Shown here piece after piece: positions 35,976 through 45,756 of a stretch of DNA of 64,000 nt (position 1 is the stretch's first letter; each line of letters opens with the position of its first letter). The notes under the pieces were generated by a model that worked only from the letters and a program-made list of their open reading frames with translations, did not search any database and had not been told where the DNA came from. The position numbers were made by a program, and so were the translations under genes. The stretch is taken from assembly GCA_947259315.1 (NCBI GenBank), contig CAMYLR010000011.1, forward strand, positions 76,539 through 140,538, in the 5' to 3' direction. This DNA comes from an uncultured Gemmatimonadales bacterium. Lineage in GTDB: Bacteria; Gemmatimonadota; Gemmatimonadetes; JACCXV01; JAHWKZ01.

Positions 35976-36293
35976 TCAGGCCGGCGCCATCAGCCTCAGC
36001 GCCCCGAACAGCAGCATGAGGGCGAGGATGATGGCCGCGGCAACGACCAGCCCGGTCGACAGAATCGCGGTCAAGATCGGCCGATCGTACCGCAGGTGCA
36101 TGAAGAACATCGCCACCAGCGCGAACTTCGTCGCCGAGAGTACCAACAGAATCGGCGCGATCACTGTTCGCAGGAACGGGATGTAGAACACCGCCACCTC
36201 GAGCAGCGTGATGATCGCCAAGATGAGCGCCACCAGCCAATACGTGCTTCGGCTGGCGTGAGCACCACTGTGATGTTCAGCGATCTCGTTCAT
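35976..36293 (-). CDS. ctaF: Cytochrome c oxidase subunit IV (caa3 set)
   Basis: A 105-residue protein with three membrane helices and the subunit IV pattern K-F-A-L-V-A-M-F-F-M-H-L-R-Y, closely like the copy at 34744. A His-rich N-terminus precedes the first helix. 13 nt downstream of ctaE. Confidence 0.85.
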   Translation of the reverse strand: MNEIAEHHSGAHASRSTYWLVALILAIITLLEVAVFYIPFLRTVIAPILLVLSATKFALVAMFFMHLRYDRPILTAILSTGLVVAAAIILALMLLFGALRLMAPA

Positions 36294-36306
36294 GCGCGCG
36301 CACCCC

Positions 36307-36879
36307 TCATTGGATGAGGTATACGACCGTAAAGATCACGATCCACACCACATCTACGAAATGCCAATACAACCCCGCGACCTCCACGTCAAGGCTTCGC
36401 TCTGGTCCCAGCCGTCCACGGAACGCCATGACGAGCAGCGTCGCCATCCAGATCACGCCGACCGTCACGTGGGCGCCGTGGAAACCGGTGAGCACGAAGA
36501 AGGTCGAGCCGAAGAGGTTTTGCTGGAGGGTCAATCCCTCGTGGTAGAAATGCGAGAACTCGTAAACCTGACCCGCCAGGAAGATACCCCCGAGGACGAT
36601 GACGCCGCCGATCCAGATCTTCGCCTGACGCGTGTCATCGCGCTGGACGGCGTCCAGGGCCAGCACCATGGCGAGGCTCGACATGAGTAGTACGAAAGTC
36701 GAGACCGACGTCAGTGGGATGTTGAGGATTTCGGCCGGTGTGGGGCCGACCACGCTTTTTCCTTTGTAGGAGAGATACGTCGCGATCAGCGACCCGAAAA
36801 ACATGCACTCGGATCCAATGAACACCCACATCGCCATCTTACGGTGCGGAACTCCGAACGTCGTTGCGTGCGTGCTCAT
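36307..36879 (-). CDS. ctaE: Cytochrome c oxidase subunit III (caa3 set)
   Basis: A 190-residue subunit III: K-M-A-M-W-V-F-I-G-S-E-C-M-F-F, L-T-G-F-H-G-A-H-V-T-V-G and Y-W-H-F-V-D-V-V-W-I. Its ATG overlaps the ctaD stop (ATGA). Confidence 0.93.
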   Translation of the reverse strand: MSTHATTFGVPHRKMAMWVFIGSECMFFGSLIATYLSYKGKSVVGPTPAEILNIPLTSVSTFVLLMSSLAMVLALDAVQRDDTRQAKIWIGGVIVLGGIFLAGQVYEFSHFYHEGLTLQQNLFGSTFFVLTGFHGAHVTVGVIWMATLLVMAFRGRLGPERSLDVEVAGLYWHFVDVVWIVIFTVVYLIQ

Positions 36880-38762
36880 TCGGTCCCTCTCGCCGGCTCA
36901 AATATGGGGTTCCCCGGGCGCTCTAGCGGCTGGAAGGCCCACCAGTAGACGGCGACCACGAGCACCGCTACTCCCGCTAGCACAGGTAGCAAACCGACCA
37001 TCGTTCCGCCGCCGGCGAGCGTAAGCCCGGCCGCGGCCACCAGCGGCCAGTGGCTGGGCGAAGGCAACTCGATCCGTTCGACAGGGTGATCGGGCTGGGG
37101 TGGGGTGCCGTCTTCCCTGGTGTGGGTCGAGATGTCCCTGGTCGGGCCGTACTTGTGGAGCCACAGCGGTCGCGCGCTGTTGACGGTCGGAATGACGGCG
37201 AAATTGTACTCGGGCGGTGGCGAGCTCATCGACCACTCGAGCGTGGCTCCATCCCACGGATCCGGCGTGGCCGCTTCTCCCGATCGCAGACTGCGCACCA
37301 GGTTTACGTAGAACAACAAAACGCCGAGCGTGAGAACGAAGGCGCCAACGGTCGCCATCAGGTTCCACTGTTCCCACCCGGCCCCGGCTGGGTAGGTGTA
37401 GATCCGCCGCGCCATGCCGTCGAGACCGAGAAAGTGCATCGGGAAGAACGTCAGGTTCATGCCCAGGAACATGACCCAGAAGCTGAGCTTCCCGAGCCCC
37501 TCACCGAGCATCCGGCCGGTGACCTTGGGCCACCAGTAACAGACGCCGGCCAGGAGACCAAACACCGTGCCGCCAAAGAACACGTAGTGCAGGTGCGCGA
37601 CCACGAAGTACGAATCGTGCTGCTGCAGGTCGATCGGCGCCGATGCGTGCATGATTCCAGACAGCCCGCCGACGATGAACAGCGCCACCATGCCAACGGC
37701 GAAGTAGAGCGGCGTCCGCATGACGATATGGCCGCCCCACAGCGTTCCGATCCAGTTGAAGATCTTTACACCGGTTGGGATCGCGATCAGCATCGTACCG
37801 AGCGAGAACGCGGTGTCGGCGATCGGTCCCAGGCCGGTCGTGAACATGTGATGGCTCCACACCCCAAAACCGAGGAAACCGATCAAGATCCCCGAGAAGA
37901 TCACAAACGGCGCCCCAAACAGCGGCTTCCGCGAGAAGGTGGGAAGGATCTCCGATACGATGCCAAAGGACGGCAGAATCAGGATGTAGACCTCGGGATG
38001 TCCGAAGATCCAGAATAAGTGCTGCCACAGCACCGGCGTCCCGCCTGCGGCCGCGACGTAGAAGTTGGTGTCAAAAAAGCGGTCGAACAGCAGGAAGATG
38101 AGGCCCACTGTGATGGCCGGAAACGCCAGCAACATGAGGATCTGAACGATCAACGCCATCCACACGAATAGCGGCATCCGCATCAGCGACATGCCTGGTG
38201 CTCGCATGTTGAGAGCCGTGACCGTGAAGTTGACCCCCGAGGCGATCGAGGCGATGCCCATGATCTGCAGGCTCAACACCCAGAAATCGATTCCGAGTCC
38301 TGGGTTGTACTGCTTGGACGTCAGATTGGCGTAGCCAAACCAGCCCGCATCTGGGGCTTGATTCACGAAAAACGCCAGGTTCAGCAAGATCGCGCCAAAG
38401 AACCAGGTCCAGAACGAGAACGCGTTCAGCCGCGGGAACGCGACATCTCGAGCGCCGACCATGAGCGGGATCAAGAAGTTGAACATCGCGGCCGCCAGCG
38501 GCATGAGCACCAGGAACACCATGGTGGTCCCGTGCATCGTGAACAGCTGGTTGTAGGCGTCCGCGCCGACGACCGCTCCTTCGGGCGCAGCGAGCTGGAG
38601 CCGGATGATGAGCGCTTCCACGCCGCCAACGATGAAGTAGAGCAGGGCCGTGGCCCCGTACATGACACCGATTCGCTTGTGATCGACGGTGGTCAGCCAC
38701 GAGGCGATGGATCCGGAGTAGATCGACTCGTGCTGCACGGTGTCCGTTGGCGCAGCGTTCAT
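36876..38762 (-). CDS. ctaD: Cytochrome c oxidase subunit I (caa3 set)
   Basis: A 628-residue subunit I. Ligand motifs F-G-H-P-E-V-Y-I, W-S-H-H-M-F and H-D-S-Y-F-V-V-A-H-L-H-Y are intact. The C-terminal ~90 residues after the usual end add two further membrane helices, as in some caa3 oxidases. ATG 38762 has AGGAG upstream and overlaps the ctaC stop as ATGA; the longer frame to 39065 overlaps ctaC and is not used. Confidence 0.95.
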   Translation of the reverse strand: MNAAPTDTVQHESIYSGSIASWLTTVDHKRIGVMYGATALLYFIVGGVEALIIRLQLAAPEGAVVGADAYNQLFTMHGTTMVFLVLMPLAAAMFNFLIPLMVGARDVAFPRLNAFSFWTWFFGAILLNLAFFVNQAPDAGWFGYANLTSKQYNPGLGIDFWVLSLQIMGIASIASGVNFTVTALNMRAPGMSLMRMPLFVWMALIVQILMLLAFPAITVGLIFLLFDRFFDTNFYVAAAGGTPVLWQHLFWIFGHPEVYILILPSFGIVSEILPTFSRKPLFGAPFVIFSGILIGFLGFGVWSHHMFTTGLGPIADTAFSLGTMLIAIPTGVKIFNWIGTLWGGHIVMRTPLYFAVGMVALFIVGGLSGIMHASAPIDLQQHDSYFVVAHLHYVFFGGTVFGLLAGVCYWWPKVTGRMLGEGLGKLSFWVMFLGMNLTFFPMHFLGLDGMARRIYTYPAGAGWEQWNLMATVGAFVLTLGVLLFYVNLVRSLRSGEAATPDPWDGATLEWSMSSPPPEYNFAVIPTVNSARPLWLHKYGPTRDISTHTREDGTPPQPDHPVERIELPSPSHWPLVAAAGLTLAGGGTMVGLLPVLAGVAVLVVAVYWWAFQPLERPGNPIFEPARGTE

Positions 38763-39790
38763 CGTAGGCTCCTCAGATAGGCGACCAAGCTCGCGATACG
38801 CTCTTCTGAGAGGTTGAGGTTTGGCATCCGAACGCCCGGCTTGATGCTTTCGGGGTCCCGCAGCCAGGCTGCCAGCTGGTCCGGTTCGTTGGCGAGCAGC
38901 CCGGAGGCGATCGTCGATCGGCTTCCGAACTTGGTCAGATCGGGTCCGATCTTGGCTTGCGCAGGTGTTCCGGCGATCGCGTGACAGGCGGCGCAACCGG
39001 AAGAGAGAAACGCTTGCAGACCAACGGAATCCTGCACTGCCGGCCGGCGCTGCTGCTCGACCCATGCGTCGAACGAGTCGGCCGTTTCAACGAACACTTT
39101 CAACCGCATGTTGGCGTGCGACGTACCGCATAGCTCGGCGCATTGGCCAATGAACACGCCGACGGAATCGGGCGTGAACCAAAGCTTGTTTTCGCTGCCC
39201 GGGTTGAGATCGCGCTTGCCTCCCAGCCGCGGCACCCAAAACGAGTGGATCACATCGGCTGACGCCAGCGCGAGGTTGGCTGTTCGTCCGACTGGCAAAT
39301 GGAGCTCGTTGGCGGTCACGATCCCGAGATCGGGATACTCGAACTCCCACCACCACTGATGACCGATCACCGCTATTTCGATTCTGTCGGCTGGCGGCTT
39401 CTGCTGGACCTCGAAGATCGTGCGCACGGTGGGAATCGCGATGAAGAACAGGATCGCAGCCGGTACCAACGTCCAGGCGATCTCGAGCGCGGTGAAGCCG
39501 TGCACCTGGTCGGGTACGCCCGAGTCGCCGGGCCGGCGCCGATAGCGGATGATCGCGTAGACGAGGAGCAGTTCGACGACGACAAAAATCCCCGCTGTCC
39601 AGAACCACACTGTCTTGTACACATCCTGAATCGAACGTGACAGATCGGAGGCCGGTTGTATGGTCGACCAATCAGGGACGTCGGCGAGGCCACACGCCGC
39701 GAGCGAGCCCCCCAGGACCAAGAGCGCGACTGCGGAGCAGAGCCCACGCCCTGACGAGATGCTTCTAGGCTGTGGTGACCGCGGCTCCAC
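38759..39790 (-). CDS. ctaC: Cytochrome c oxidase subunit II with fused cytochrome c (caa3)
   Basis: A 343-residue subunit II. Lipoprotein-type signal (L-G-G-S-L-A-A-C), two membrane helices, CuA domain with H-S-F-W-V-P and C-A-E-L-C-G-T-S-H-A-N-M, and a C-terminal cytochrome c domain with CAACH and a Met in V-R-M-P-N-L. This is the caa3 arrangement. I chose GTG 39790 with GAGGGGG upstream; a weaker GTG at 39844 would add 18 residues. Divergent from the TPR gene across a ~195-nt spacer that must hold both promoters. Confidence 0.92.
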   Translation of the reverse strand: MEPRSPQPRSISSGRGLCSAVALLVLGGSLAACGLADVPDWSTIQPASDLSRSIQDVYKTVWFWTAGIFVVVELLLVYAIIRYRRRPGDSGVPDQVHGFTALEIAWTLVPAAILFFIAIPTVRTIFEVQQKPPADRIEIAVIGHQWWWEFEYPDLGIVTANELHLPVGRTANLALASADVIHSFWVPRLGGKRDLNPGSENKLWFTPDSVGVFIGQCAELCGTSHANMRLKVFVETADSFDAWVEQQRRPAVQDSVGLQAFLSSGCAACHAIAGTPAQAKIGPDLTKFGSRSTIASGLLANEPDQLAAWLRDPESIKPGVRMPNLNLSEERIASLVAYLRSLR

Positions 39791-39984
39791 GTGCCCCCTC
39801 AATGCGTGCGCGATGGTTGTCGAAGGCGGAAAAATCGCCGACACTCTACCCAGACCCGCGGGGCGCCGTCAAGGTGGGGAACCTCTCTCCGCCTCGAGGG
39901 GTTTACATAGTGCTGGTCCGCAGGAAGGCTCGGGGGATAGGTTTCCCGGACGTTACGGATCGAGAAAATACCGGGAGGAACACA

Positions 39985-41604
39985 ATGTTCGTTCGTCGTC
40001 TAGTGCAGACATCCACAACGCTCGTGGCGTTATTCTTACTCTCCGGTGGTGGGGCGGCTTCGCTTCACGCCCAGGCTCCGGACGACGATCGTTTTGTGAT
40101 CGCCGTGCTACCGTTCGTCTCGGCCGATGATGGGAAAGCCAAGGACCTGCAGGAAGAGATCATCGCTGAGTTGAATGATCTCGGCCCCTACACACTGGTC
40201 GCCGAGGACGAAGTCAACGACGCGGTGGAGCAGAACGGTTTCAAGCCAGGCTCGCCGATTCCCGACGTCAAGACGCTCGAGATCGCTCAGTCGCTGGAAG
40301 CCAAAATCGTCGCCCGTGGCACACTCGATCGCCAGGGTGACATGTGGATCGCCAAGTCGACTTTCGTCGACGTTGCGACCCGCAACACCCAGCACCTGCC
40401 GCAGGTCACTGACTCCGACATAGACGACTTGGGCGAAAGCCTGGTGGAAGCGTTCAACGCCCGGAACCAAGCCGATAAGCACATCATCTTCGGTCGCGAC
40501 TACATGCGATCGGAGAATCACGAACGGGCGATCTCGAACTTCGAGCAGGCGCTCGAGTACGATCCGGGACTGGCGCTGGCCTACTTCTTCATGGGCCAGT
40601 CGTACTTGGAGCGAGATATGGTCGACCCGGCCCTCGTAGCGTTGGAGAAGGCGATCGAGCTCGACCCGGCGTACATCAACGCCTACCACTCGATCGGTGA
40701 GGCCTACCTCGAAAAAGGCGATACAACACATGCCCGTGACTTCTTCGAGGAGTTGATCCGCCGCAAGAGCGACGATTGCGATATCCAGGTCGCTTATGGC
40801 TACGTGATGGCCAATCAGCTACAGGAAATCGAGAAGGGTTTGGCGGCGTTCGAGCAGGCGACGACACTCTGTCCGAATAATGCAGCCGCTCATCAGTACT
40901 TGGCCTATGCGTTGCCGGACGACCGTCGGGACGAGAAGATCGCCAATCTCAAGAAGTACCTGGAGCTCTCGGCCGGCGGCGCGACCGATCCCGAAGCGTT
41001 GCAGTTTCTTTTTGGTCTCTACTTTGCAAATGAGCAATACGAGGAGGCGAGAGCCACCGCCGACGAGGCGCTAGCTGCCGATCCGGGCAATGCCAACCTG
41101 CTGGGTTCGGCCGGGTACGTTCAATACAAGCTCGGCGAGTACAACTCCGCGATCGATTATTACAATCGAGCGCTGGAGGTCAATCCCGATTTCGAGCGCA
41201 ACACGGTTGAGTTCGCCAAGGATCTCGAGCGCGCCGGCAAAGGGCAATCGAGCGCGATCCTGGCCAATATCTTCCTCAAGGACGCCTCCGATGCGCTGAA
41301 GGGCGGCCGCTACGGTGCAGCCCTCGAGTTCCTGGGCCAGGCCTCGCGACTTGGGGGCAATTCGTGCGCGATCTCCTATTACCGCGGAGATGCCTATTAT
41401 CGGATGGCGAAGGCGCTCCAGGGGGAGGACAAGTCGATCCCGCAGAACGAGCGGTCGCGGTCGCTGTTCACGACGGCGATCTCGCACCTCCGGAACGCTT
41501 GTGGCGATTACGCATCCTATGGGCAGGGTCTGATCGGGAACTCGAACCAGTATATCGAGCGGGTCGATTTGATCATCAAGAAGCTGAGCCGACAGGGCGG
41601 GTAA
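39985..41604 (+). CDS. Secreted TPR-repeat protein
   Basis: A 539-residue protein with a signal peptide (~1-30, S-L-H-A-Q-A), an N-terminal domain like those that detect or bind nucleotides or ligands in some TPR outer proteins (R-F-V-I-A-V-L-P-F-V), and at least seven TPR motifs (~165-490) with the W/L-G-Y/A-F-A-P patterns. GGGAGGA precedes ATG 39985; the frame upstream is not needed. TPRs scaffold protein complexes, here on the periplasmic side. Followed by a terminator. Confidence 0.8.
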   Translation: MFVRRLVQTSTTLVALFLLSGGGAASLHAQAPDDDRFVIAVLPFVSADDGKAKDLQEEIIAELNDLGPYTLVAEDEVNDAVEQNGFKPGSPIPDVKTLEIAQSLEAKIVARGTLDRQGDMWIAKSTFVDVATRNTQHLPQVTDSDIDDLGESLVEAFNARNQADKHIIFGRDYMRSENHERAISNFEQALEYDPGLALAYFFMGQSYLERDMVDPALVALEKAIELDPAYINAYHSIGEAYLEKGDTTHARDFFEELIRRKSDDCDIQVAYGYVMANQLQEIEKGLAAFEQATTLCPNNAAAHQYLAYALPDDRRDEKIANLKKYLELSAGGATDPEALQFLFGLYFANEQYEEARATADEALAADPGNANLLGSAGYVQYKLGEYNSAIDYYNRALEVNPDFERNTVEFAKDLERAGKGQSSAILANIFLKDASDALKGGRYGAALEFLGQASRLGGNSCAISYYRGDAYYRMAKALQGEDKSIPQNERSRSLFTTAISHLRNACGDYASYGQGLIGNSNQYIERVDLIIKKLSRQGG

Positions 41605-41629
41605 TCCTGTGGTCCAGCTGTTCAAGCCG

Positions 41630-41661
41630 AACGGGCCGCCCTTTCGAGAGTGGCCCGTTTT
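41630..41661 (+). terminator. Intrinsic terminator after the TPR gene
   Basis: AACGGGCC (41630-41637) pairs with GGCCCGTT (41652-41659) around a 14-nt loop, followed by TTTT including the last two stem bases. The -35 box of the tRNA promoter starts only 4 nt further. Confidence 0.8.
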
Positions 41662-41664
41662 GCG

Positions 41665-41693
41665 TTGACACTTTCGCCCGGGTTCCGTAGGTT
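41665..41693 (+). promoter_or_regulatory. Promoter of tRNA-Asp and probably hemA
   Basis: Perfect TTGACA (41665-41670), 17-bp spacer and TAGGTT (41688-41693; 3 of 6) end about 47 nt before the tRNA. A perfect -35 with a weak -10 is plausible for a stable-RNA gene. Confidence 0.6.
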
Positions 41694-41740
41694 CTCTCCC
41701 CTGCATTTCTTAAGCGTTCGTTCGTCATTCATGCACGCGC

Positions 41741-41818
<78 letters not shown>

Positions 41819-41852
41819 TGCAAACAAGCTTGCCCCAAACCGTTTCCCGCCG

Positions 41853-43103
41853 ATGACCGGGCCCGCCGTCAACCTGGTAGGTATCAGCCACAAAACGGCG
41901 CCACTCGCCCGCCGAGAGCGGTTTGCGTTTCCTACCGCGACGTGTCGCGAGATCCTCTCGCAATCGACCGAAGAGACGCTGATCCTGGTGACCTGTAATC
42001 GAACTGAGCTGTATGGTTTGGCCGGGGCGGCGGAGCTCGAATCGAGCCTGTTGGCGGCAGCCAACGCCGGCCAGGGGCCGTTCTATGTCCGCGAGGGCCG
42101 CGAGGCGGTCGAACACCTCTACGAGGTCGCCGGCGGGCTCGACTCGATGGTGCTGGGAGAGCCCCAGATACTGGGACAAGTGAAACGGGCGATGGGGACG
42201 GCGCGCGACGCGGGTCGGTTGGGACCCGTTCTAGACGAGCTGACCCGCCGTGCGGTCCGTGTTGGTCGGAGGATCAGGGGCGAAACCGGTGTTGGGCGCG
42301 GGTTGCCGTCGATCCCGAAGGTCGCCACTGGGATGGCACGACTGACGCTCGGCGAGCTAAGTGGACGCTCGATGCTCATCATTGGCTCCGGAAAGCTCGG
42401 TGATTTGACCGCACAGACGCTGCAGCGGGCTGGTGCGGCCGACATCGTGGTTACCAACCGCCACTCGGAATCGGCCCAGCGGCTGGCTCAATCGATCGGC
42501 GGTCGAGCGGAACCGCTCGGCGAGATCGATCGGCTGCTCGCCGACGCCGACATCGTCATATCGTGCACATCTTCACAGACCCCGATCCTCGACCGCCACC
42601 AGTTGGAGCGCGTGGTCGGGCAACGTCGTTCGCCGCAGCCATTGGTCATCATCGACATCGCGGTGCCGCGAGACATCGAGCCGACGGCCTGCGAAATCGA
42701 GGGTGTACACCTGTTCGATCTCGATGACCTGCGCGGATGGAGCTCGGAGGCCGTTCCCAGGAAAGCGATTGACGCGGCTCGAGACATCGTCGCTGCCGAG
42801 GCGCAGGATTTCGATGTGTGGTTGGCGGGTCGCTCCGCGGTGCCAACGATCCGGGCGCTTCGCGATCGAGCCGAGCGAATCGTCGCCGCGGAGGTGGAGC
42901 GAGCGGGCTCAAATGACCAGGAGACGCTACGAGCCTTTGGAAGGCGAGTGATAAACAAGCTGCTACACCATCCGACAGCCAGACTCAAAGACCGGGCCGC
43001 CTCGGAAGGGGAGACCTACCTCGACCTCGCTCGCGATCTCTTCGCTCTCGATCTCGAGTTTCCTGACGAGCGGGGCAATGGTGGGCGTGACAGTGGTGGG
43101 TGA
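41853..43103 (+). CDS. hemA: Glutamyl-tRNA reductase
   Basis: First enzyme of the C5 heme pathway: glutamyl-tRNA(Glu) to glutamate-1-semialdehyde with NADPH. 416 residues. The catalytic Cys48 is in L-V-T-C-N-R-T-E; G-I-S-H-K-T-A-P at the N-terminus and G-E-P-Q-I-L-G-Q-V-K are typical; the NADPH loop is I-I-G-S-G-K-L-G, with a Lys where many enzymes have A/G. ATG 41853 gives the family start but has no clear Shine-Dalgarno. It overlaps hemC. Confidence 0.95.
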   Translation: MTGPAVNLVGISHKTAPLARRERFAFPTATCREILSQSTEETLILVTCNRTELYGLAGAAELESSLLAAANAGQGPFYVREGREAVEHLYEVAGGLDSMVLGEPQILGQVKRAMGTARDAGRLGPVLDELTRRAVRVGRRIRGETGVGRGLPSIPKVATGMARLTLGELSGRSMLIIGSGKLGDLTAQTLQRAGAADIVVTNRHSESAQRLAQSIGGRAEPLGEIDRLLADADIVISCTSSQTPILDRHQLERVVGQRRSPQPLVIIDIAVPRDIEPTACEIEGVHLFDLDDLRGWSSEAVPRKAIDAARDIVAAEAQDFDVWLAGRSAVPTIRALRDRAERIVAAEVERAGSNDQETLRAFGRRVINKLLHHPTARLKDRAASEGETYLDLARDLFALDLEFPDERGNGGRDSGG

Positions 43104-44019
43104 AGCGCGGCCGCGGTTGCGGATCGGGACCCGGGGTAGCGCACTAGCCAGAGCCCAAACGCGGCTCGTCTCGCGGGCACTCGAAGCGGCCGGTTGGGAA
43201 ACCGAGGAAGTCGTCGTGCGAACGGCTGGGGATCGGTCTCCGGATGCGTCTCCGGCCGAGTTGGGGCGCGGCGCTTTCGTGGCTGCGCTCGAGCGTGCCC
43301 TCACGGATCGGTCGGTCGACCTGACCGTGCACAGCGCCAAGGACTTGCCAACTGGTGATCGGCCCGCGGTGACGGTGATCGCTTACCCACCACGCGCGGA
43401 CGCCCGCGACGCGATCGTGACCCGCGACGGGGAACCACTGGCGAGTCTGCCGCCGGGTGCGCGGGTCGCAACATCGAGTCCTCGCCGACGCGCATTCCTG
43501 CTGTCCGAGCGTGACGACCTCAACGTGGTCCCGATTCGCGGCAACGTCGATACGCGACTCGCCAAGCTGGATCGGGGTGACGTCGACGCTTTGTGCGTTG
43601 CAGCAGCGGGGCTCGATCGGCTCGGTTTGGCGAGCCGCGCCGCTGAGCGGCTTGCGCCAGCGCGTATGCTCCCGGCTGTTGGTCAGGGCGCTCTCGCGGT
43701 TCAGATCCGAAACGAGGATGAAGACCTCGAGGGTGATCTCAGTTCGCTTGATGATCCGATTACGCGCCGGGCGGTGACCGCGGAGCGCAGTTTTCTGGGA
43801 GCGATGGGGGGTGGCTGCCAGACCCCGCTGGCGGCTTACGCGATCTGCGAAGACGACCAGCTGACGATCGATGGGGCAGCGATCGACCCCGCTGGCGGCC
43901 AGGCGTTCTTTGATCGCTCGACCGGCCCGATCGACGAGGCCGCTCGGATCGGGAGTCAGCTCGCCGAGCGACTGCTGGCGAATGGCGCCGATGTGATCGT
44001 GGGGGTGGGACTGAAGTGA
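43078..44019 (+). CDS. hemC: Hydroxymethylbilane synthase (porphobilinogen deaminase)
   Basis: Joins four porphobilinogen to the linear tetrapyrrole. 313 residues. The N-terminus has I-G-T-R-G-S-A-L-A-R-A-Q; H-S-A-K-D-L-P-T and the dipyrromethane Cys247 in G-G-G-C-Q-T-P-L-A are present. Several in-frame starts near 43078; it overlaps hemA by 26 nt and hemD by GTGA. Confidence 0.95.
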   Translation: MVGVTVVGEARPRLRIGTRGSALARAQTRLVSRALEAAGWETEEVVVRTAGDRSPDASPAELGRGAFVAALERALTDRSVDLTVHSAKDLPTGDRPAVTVIAYPPRADARDAIVTRDGEPLASLPPGARVATSSPRRRAFLLSERDDLNVVPIRGNVDTRLAKLDRGDVDALCVAAAGLDRLGLASRAAERLAPARMLPAVGQGALAVQIRNEDEDLEGDLSSLDDPITRRAVTAERSFLGAMGGGCQTPLAAYAICEDDQLTIDGAAIDPAGGQAFFDRSTGPIDEAARIGSQLAERLLANGADVIVGVGLK

Positions 44020-44789
44020 AGGGCAACCTCTTGCACGGTTGGCGCGTCCTTGTGACCGCCTCGGAGGGTGGTCGGTTCTGCGATCATCTAGAGCGCAACG
44101 GTGCGCTATCGGTTCACGTCCCGACGATAGCGATTCGGCCGCTCGGTGGTGAGCTGATCGATGGCGCGTTGCGCCGACTCGAAGCCTACGACTCGATTGT
44201 GCTGACCAGCAGCAACGGGGTGGACTCGCTGGCAAACCGGCTGGTGGCGCTTGGGGTGACAGTGCCCTCGGGACTGGCTTGGGTAGCGGTCGGGCCCCGG
44301 ACGCGTGACGCGCTCGAGTCGTCGCTAGGCGTCGAGGTGCGCGCCATGCCATCCGAACAACGGGCGGCGGCGATTCCCGACGTGATGGGAGACGTCGAGG
44401 GCCGACGAGTGCTCCTCGTACGGGCCAAGCGAGCTACCGAGGAGCTGCCGATGATTCTGCGCCAGCGGGGTGCGGTGGTGGACGATGTGGCGGCTTACGA
44501 GACGATCGAGGGGCCGGAGGATGTGCGCAGTGCGCTCGAGTTGGCACTGACCGAGCCCCCGCGTGCGATCGTATTCACCAGCGGCTCGACCGTACGGGGT
44601 TTTGCGCGACTCGTCCCCGACCCGCGAAGCGCGTTGGACGGAGCGGTGATCGCCTGCATCGGGCCAGTGACGTCGGAGGCTGTTCGGCAAGCCGAGCTAG
44701 GTGTCCCGGTCGAGGCAGCCGAGCCCACTCCCAAAGGGATCGTCGAAGTACTGGTGGCTGCTTCGGGACCGGATCGCGCCCGTGTCTAG
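44016..44789 (+). CDS. hemD: Uroporphyrinogen-III synthase
   Basis: A 257-residue two-lobed protein with the loosely conserved HemD pattern: W-R-V-L-V-T start, I-V-L-T-S-S-N-G-V, V-L-L-V-R-A-K-R-A and the second-lobe I-V-F-T-S-G-S-T-V-R-G-F. Cyclises hydroxymethylbilane with ring D inversion. GTG overlaps the hemC stop. Confidence 0.92.
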   Translation: MKGNLLHGWRVLVTASEGGRFCDHLERNGALSVHVPTIAIRPLGGELIDGALRRLEAYDSIVLTSSNGVDSLANRLVALGVTVPSGLAWVAVGPRTRDALESSLGVEVRAMPSEQRAAAIPDVMGDVEGRRVLLVRAKRATEELPMILRQRGAVVDDVAAYETIEGPEDVRSALELALTEPPRAIVFTSGSTVRGFARLVPDPRSALDGAVIACIGPVTSEAVRQAELGVPVEAAEPTPKGIVEVLVAASGPDRARV

Positions 44790-45756
44790 TTCGAGGTTCG
44801 AGCGTTTTCGAAGGCTGCGGCGAACGCCAGCGATGCGAGCGTTGATCGCCGAGACTCGACTCTCTGCGCGCCAGCTGGTGTATCCGATGTTTGTTCGGGA
44901 CGGACAGGGGGTACGCGAACCGATCGCGTCGATGCCGGGCCAGGAGCGGGTGTCGGCCGACGAGCTGGTGCGCGATGTCGACCGTGCCTCCGAGCTCGGG
45001 ATCGGTGGAGTCTTATTGTTTGGCTTGCCGGCCGAGAAAGACGGTGTCGGCAGCGGCGCATGGGACGAAGACGGGGTCGTTCAGCGCGCGATTAGGGCGG
45101 TGCGCCAAGCCGATCCGGGCTTGGTCGTGGCGGCCGACGTTTGTCTGTGTGGCTACACCGATCACGGTCACTGCGGGGTGTTACGCGATGGCGATGTGGA
45201 CAACGACGAGACGTTGCCGTTGCTGGCGCGAGCTGCCGCGTCCCTGGCGGCAGCAGGGGCGGATATCGTCGCGCCGAGCTCGATGATGGACGGCCAGGTC
45301 GCGGCGATCCGTTTGCAGCTCGACGAGGCGGGTCACCGGGACGTGGCGATCATGGCTTATGCCGCCAAGTACGCGTCGGCGTTCTACGGCCCGTTTCGTG
45401 ACGCCGCCGATTCAGCTCCCCAGAGCGGAGATCGGCGGGGGTACCAAATGGATCCGTCCCATGTTCGGCAGGGGTTGGCGGAGATCGCTACCGATCTCTC
45501 CGAGGGGGCCGACGTGGTGATGGTCAAACCCGCGCTGGCCTATCTCGACGTGATTCGCGCCGCGCGCGAGCGGTTCGACGCGCCCCTCGCTGCGTACAGC
45601 GTGAGCGGTGAGTACGCGATGCTGGCGGCGGCCGCCGAACGCGGTTGGCTGGATCACGAGGCCGTGGTTCTCGAGTCGCTGAACGCGATCGTCCGTGCGG
45701 GTGCGGACATCGTGATCACCTACTCCGCACTGGATGCCGCCCGTTGGCTGAGTTGA
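44782..45756 (+). CDS. hemB: Delta-aminolevulinic acid dehydratase
   Basis: Joins two 5-aminolevulinate to porphobilinogen. 324 residues, family length. Lys196 (A-K-Y-A-S-A-F-Y-G-P-F) and Lys249 (V-M-V-K-P-A-L) are the Schiff-base lysines; Cys121, Cys123 and Cys131 (C-L-C-G-Y-T-D-H-G-H-C-G) give a zinc-dependent type. GTG 44782 overlaps hemD by 8 nt. Confidence 0.95.
   Translation: MSSSRFERFRRLRRTPAMRALIAETRLSARQLVYPMFVRDGQGVREPIASMPGQERVSADELVRDVDRASELGIGGVLLFGLPAEKDGVGSGAWDEDGVVQRAIRAVRQADPGLVVAADVCLCGYTDHGHCGVLRDGDVDNDETLPLLARAAASLAAAGADIVAPSSMMDGQVAAIRLQLDEAGHRDVAIMAYAAKYASAFYGPFRDAADSAPQSGDRRGYQMDPSHVRQGLAEIATDLSEGADVVMVKPALAYLDVIRAARERFDAPLAAYSVSGEYAMLAAAAERGWLDHEAVVLESLNAIVRAGADIVITYSALDAARWLS

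Noticed and set aside
37050-38018. 322-codon plus-strand frame across ctaD
   Set aside because: Antisense of a well conserved subunit I; charged low-complexity translation.
39772-39984. Upstream extension of the TPR protein
   Set aside because: It overlaps the ctaC start on the other strand and lacks a ribosome site; GGGAGGA and a signal peptide support ATG 39985.
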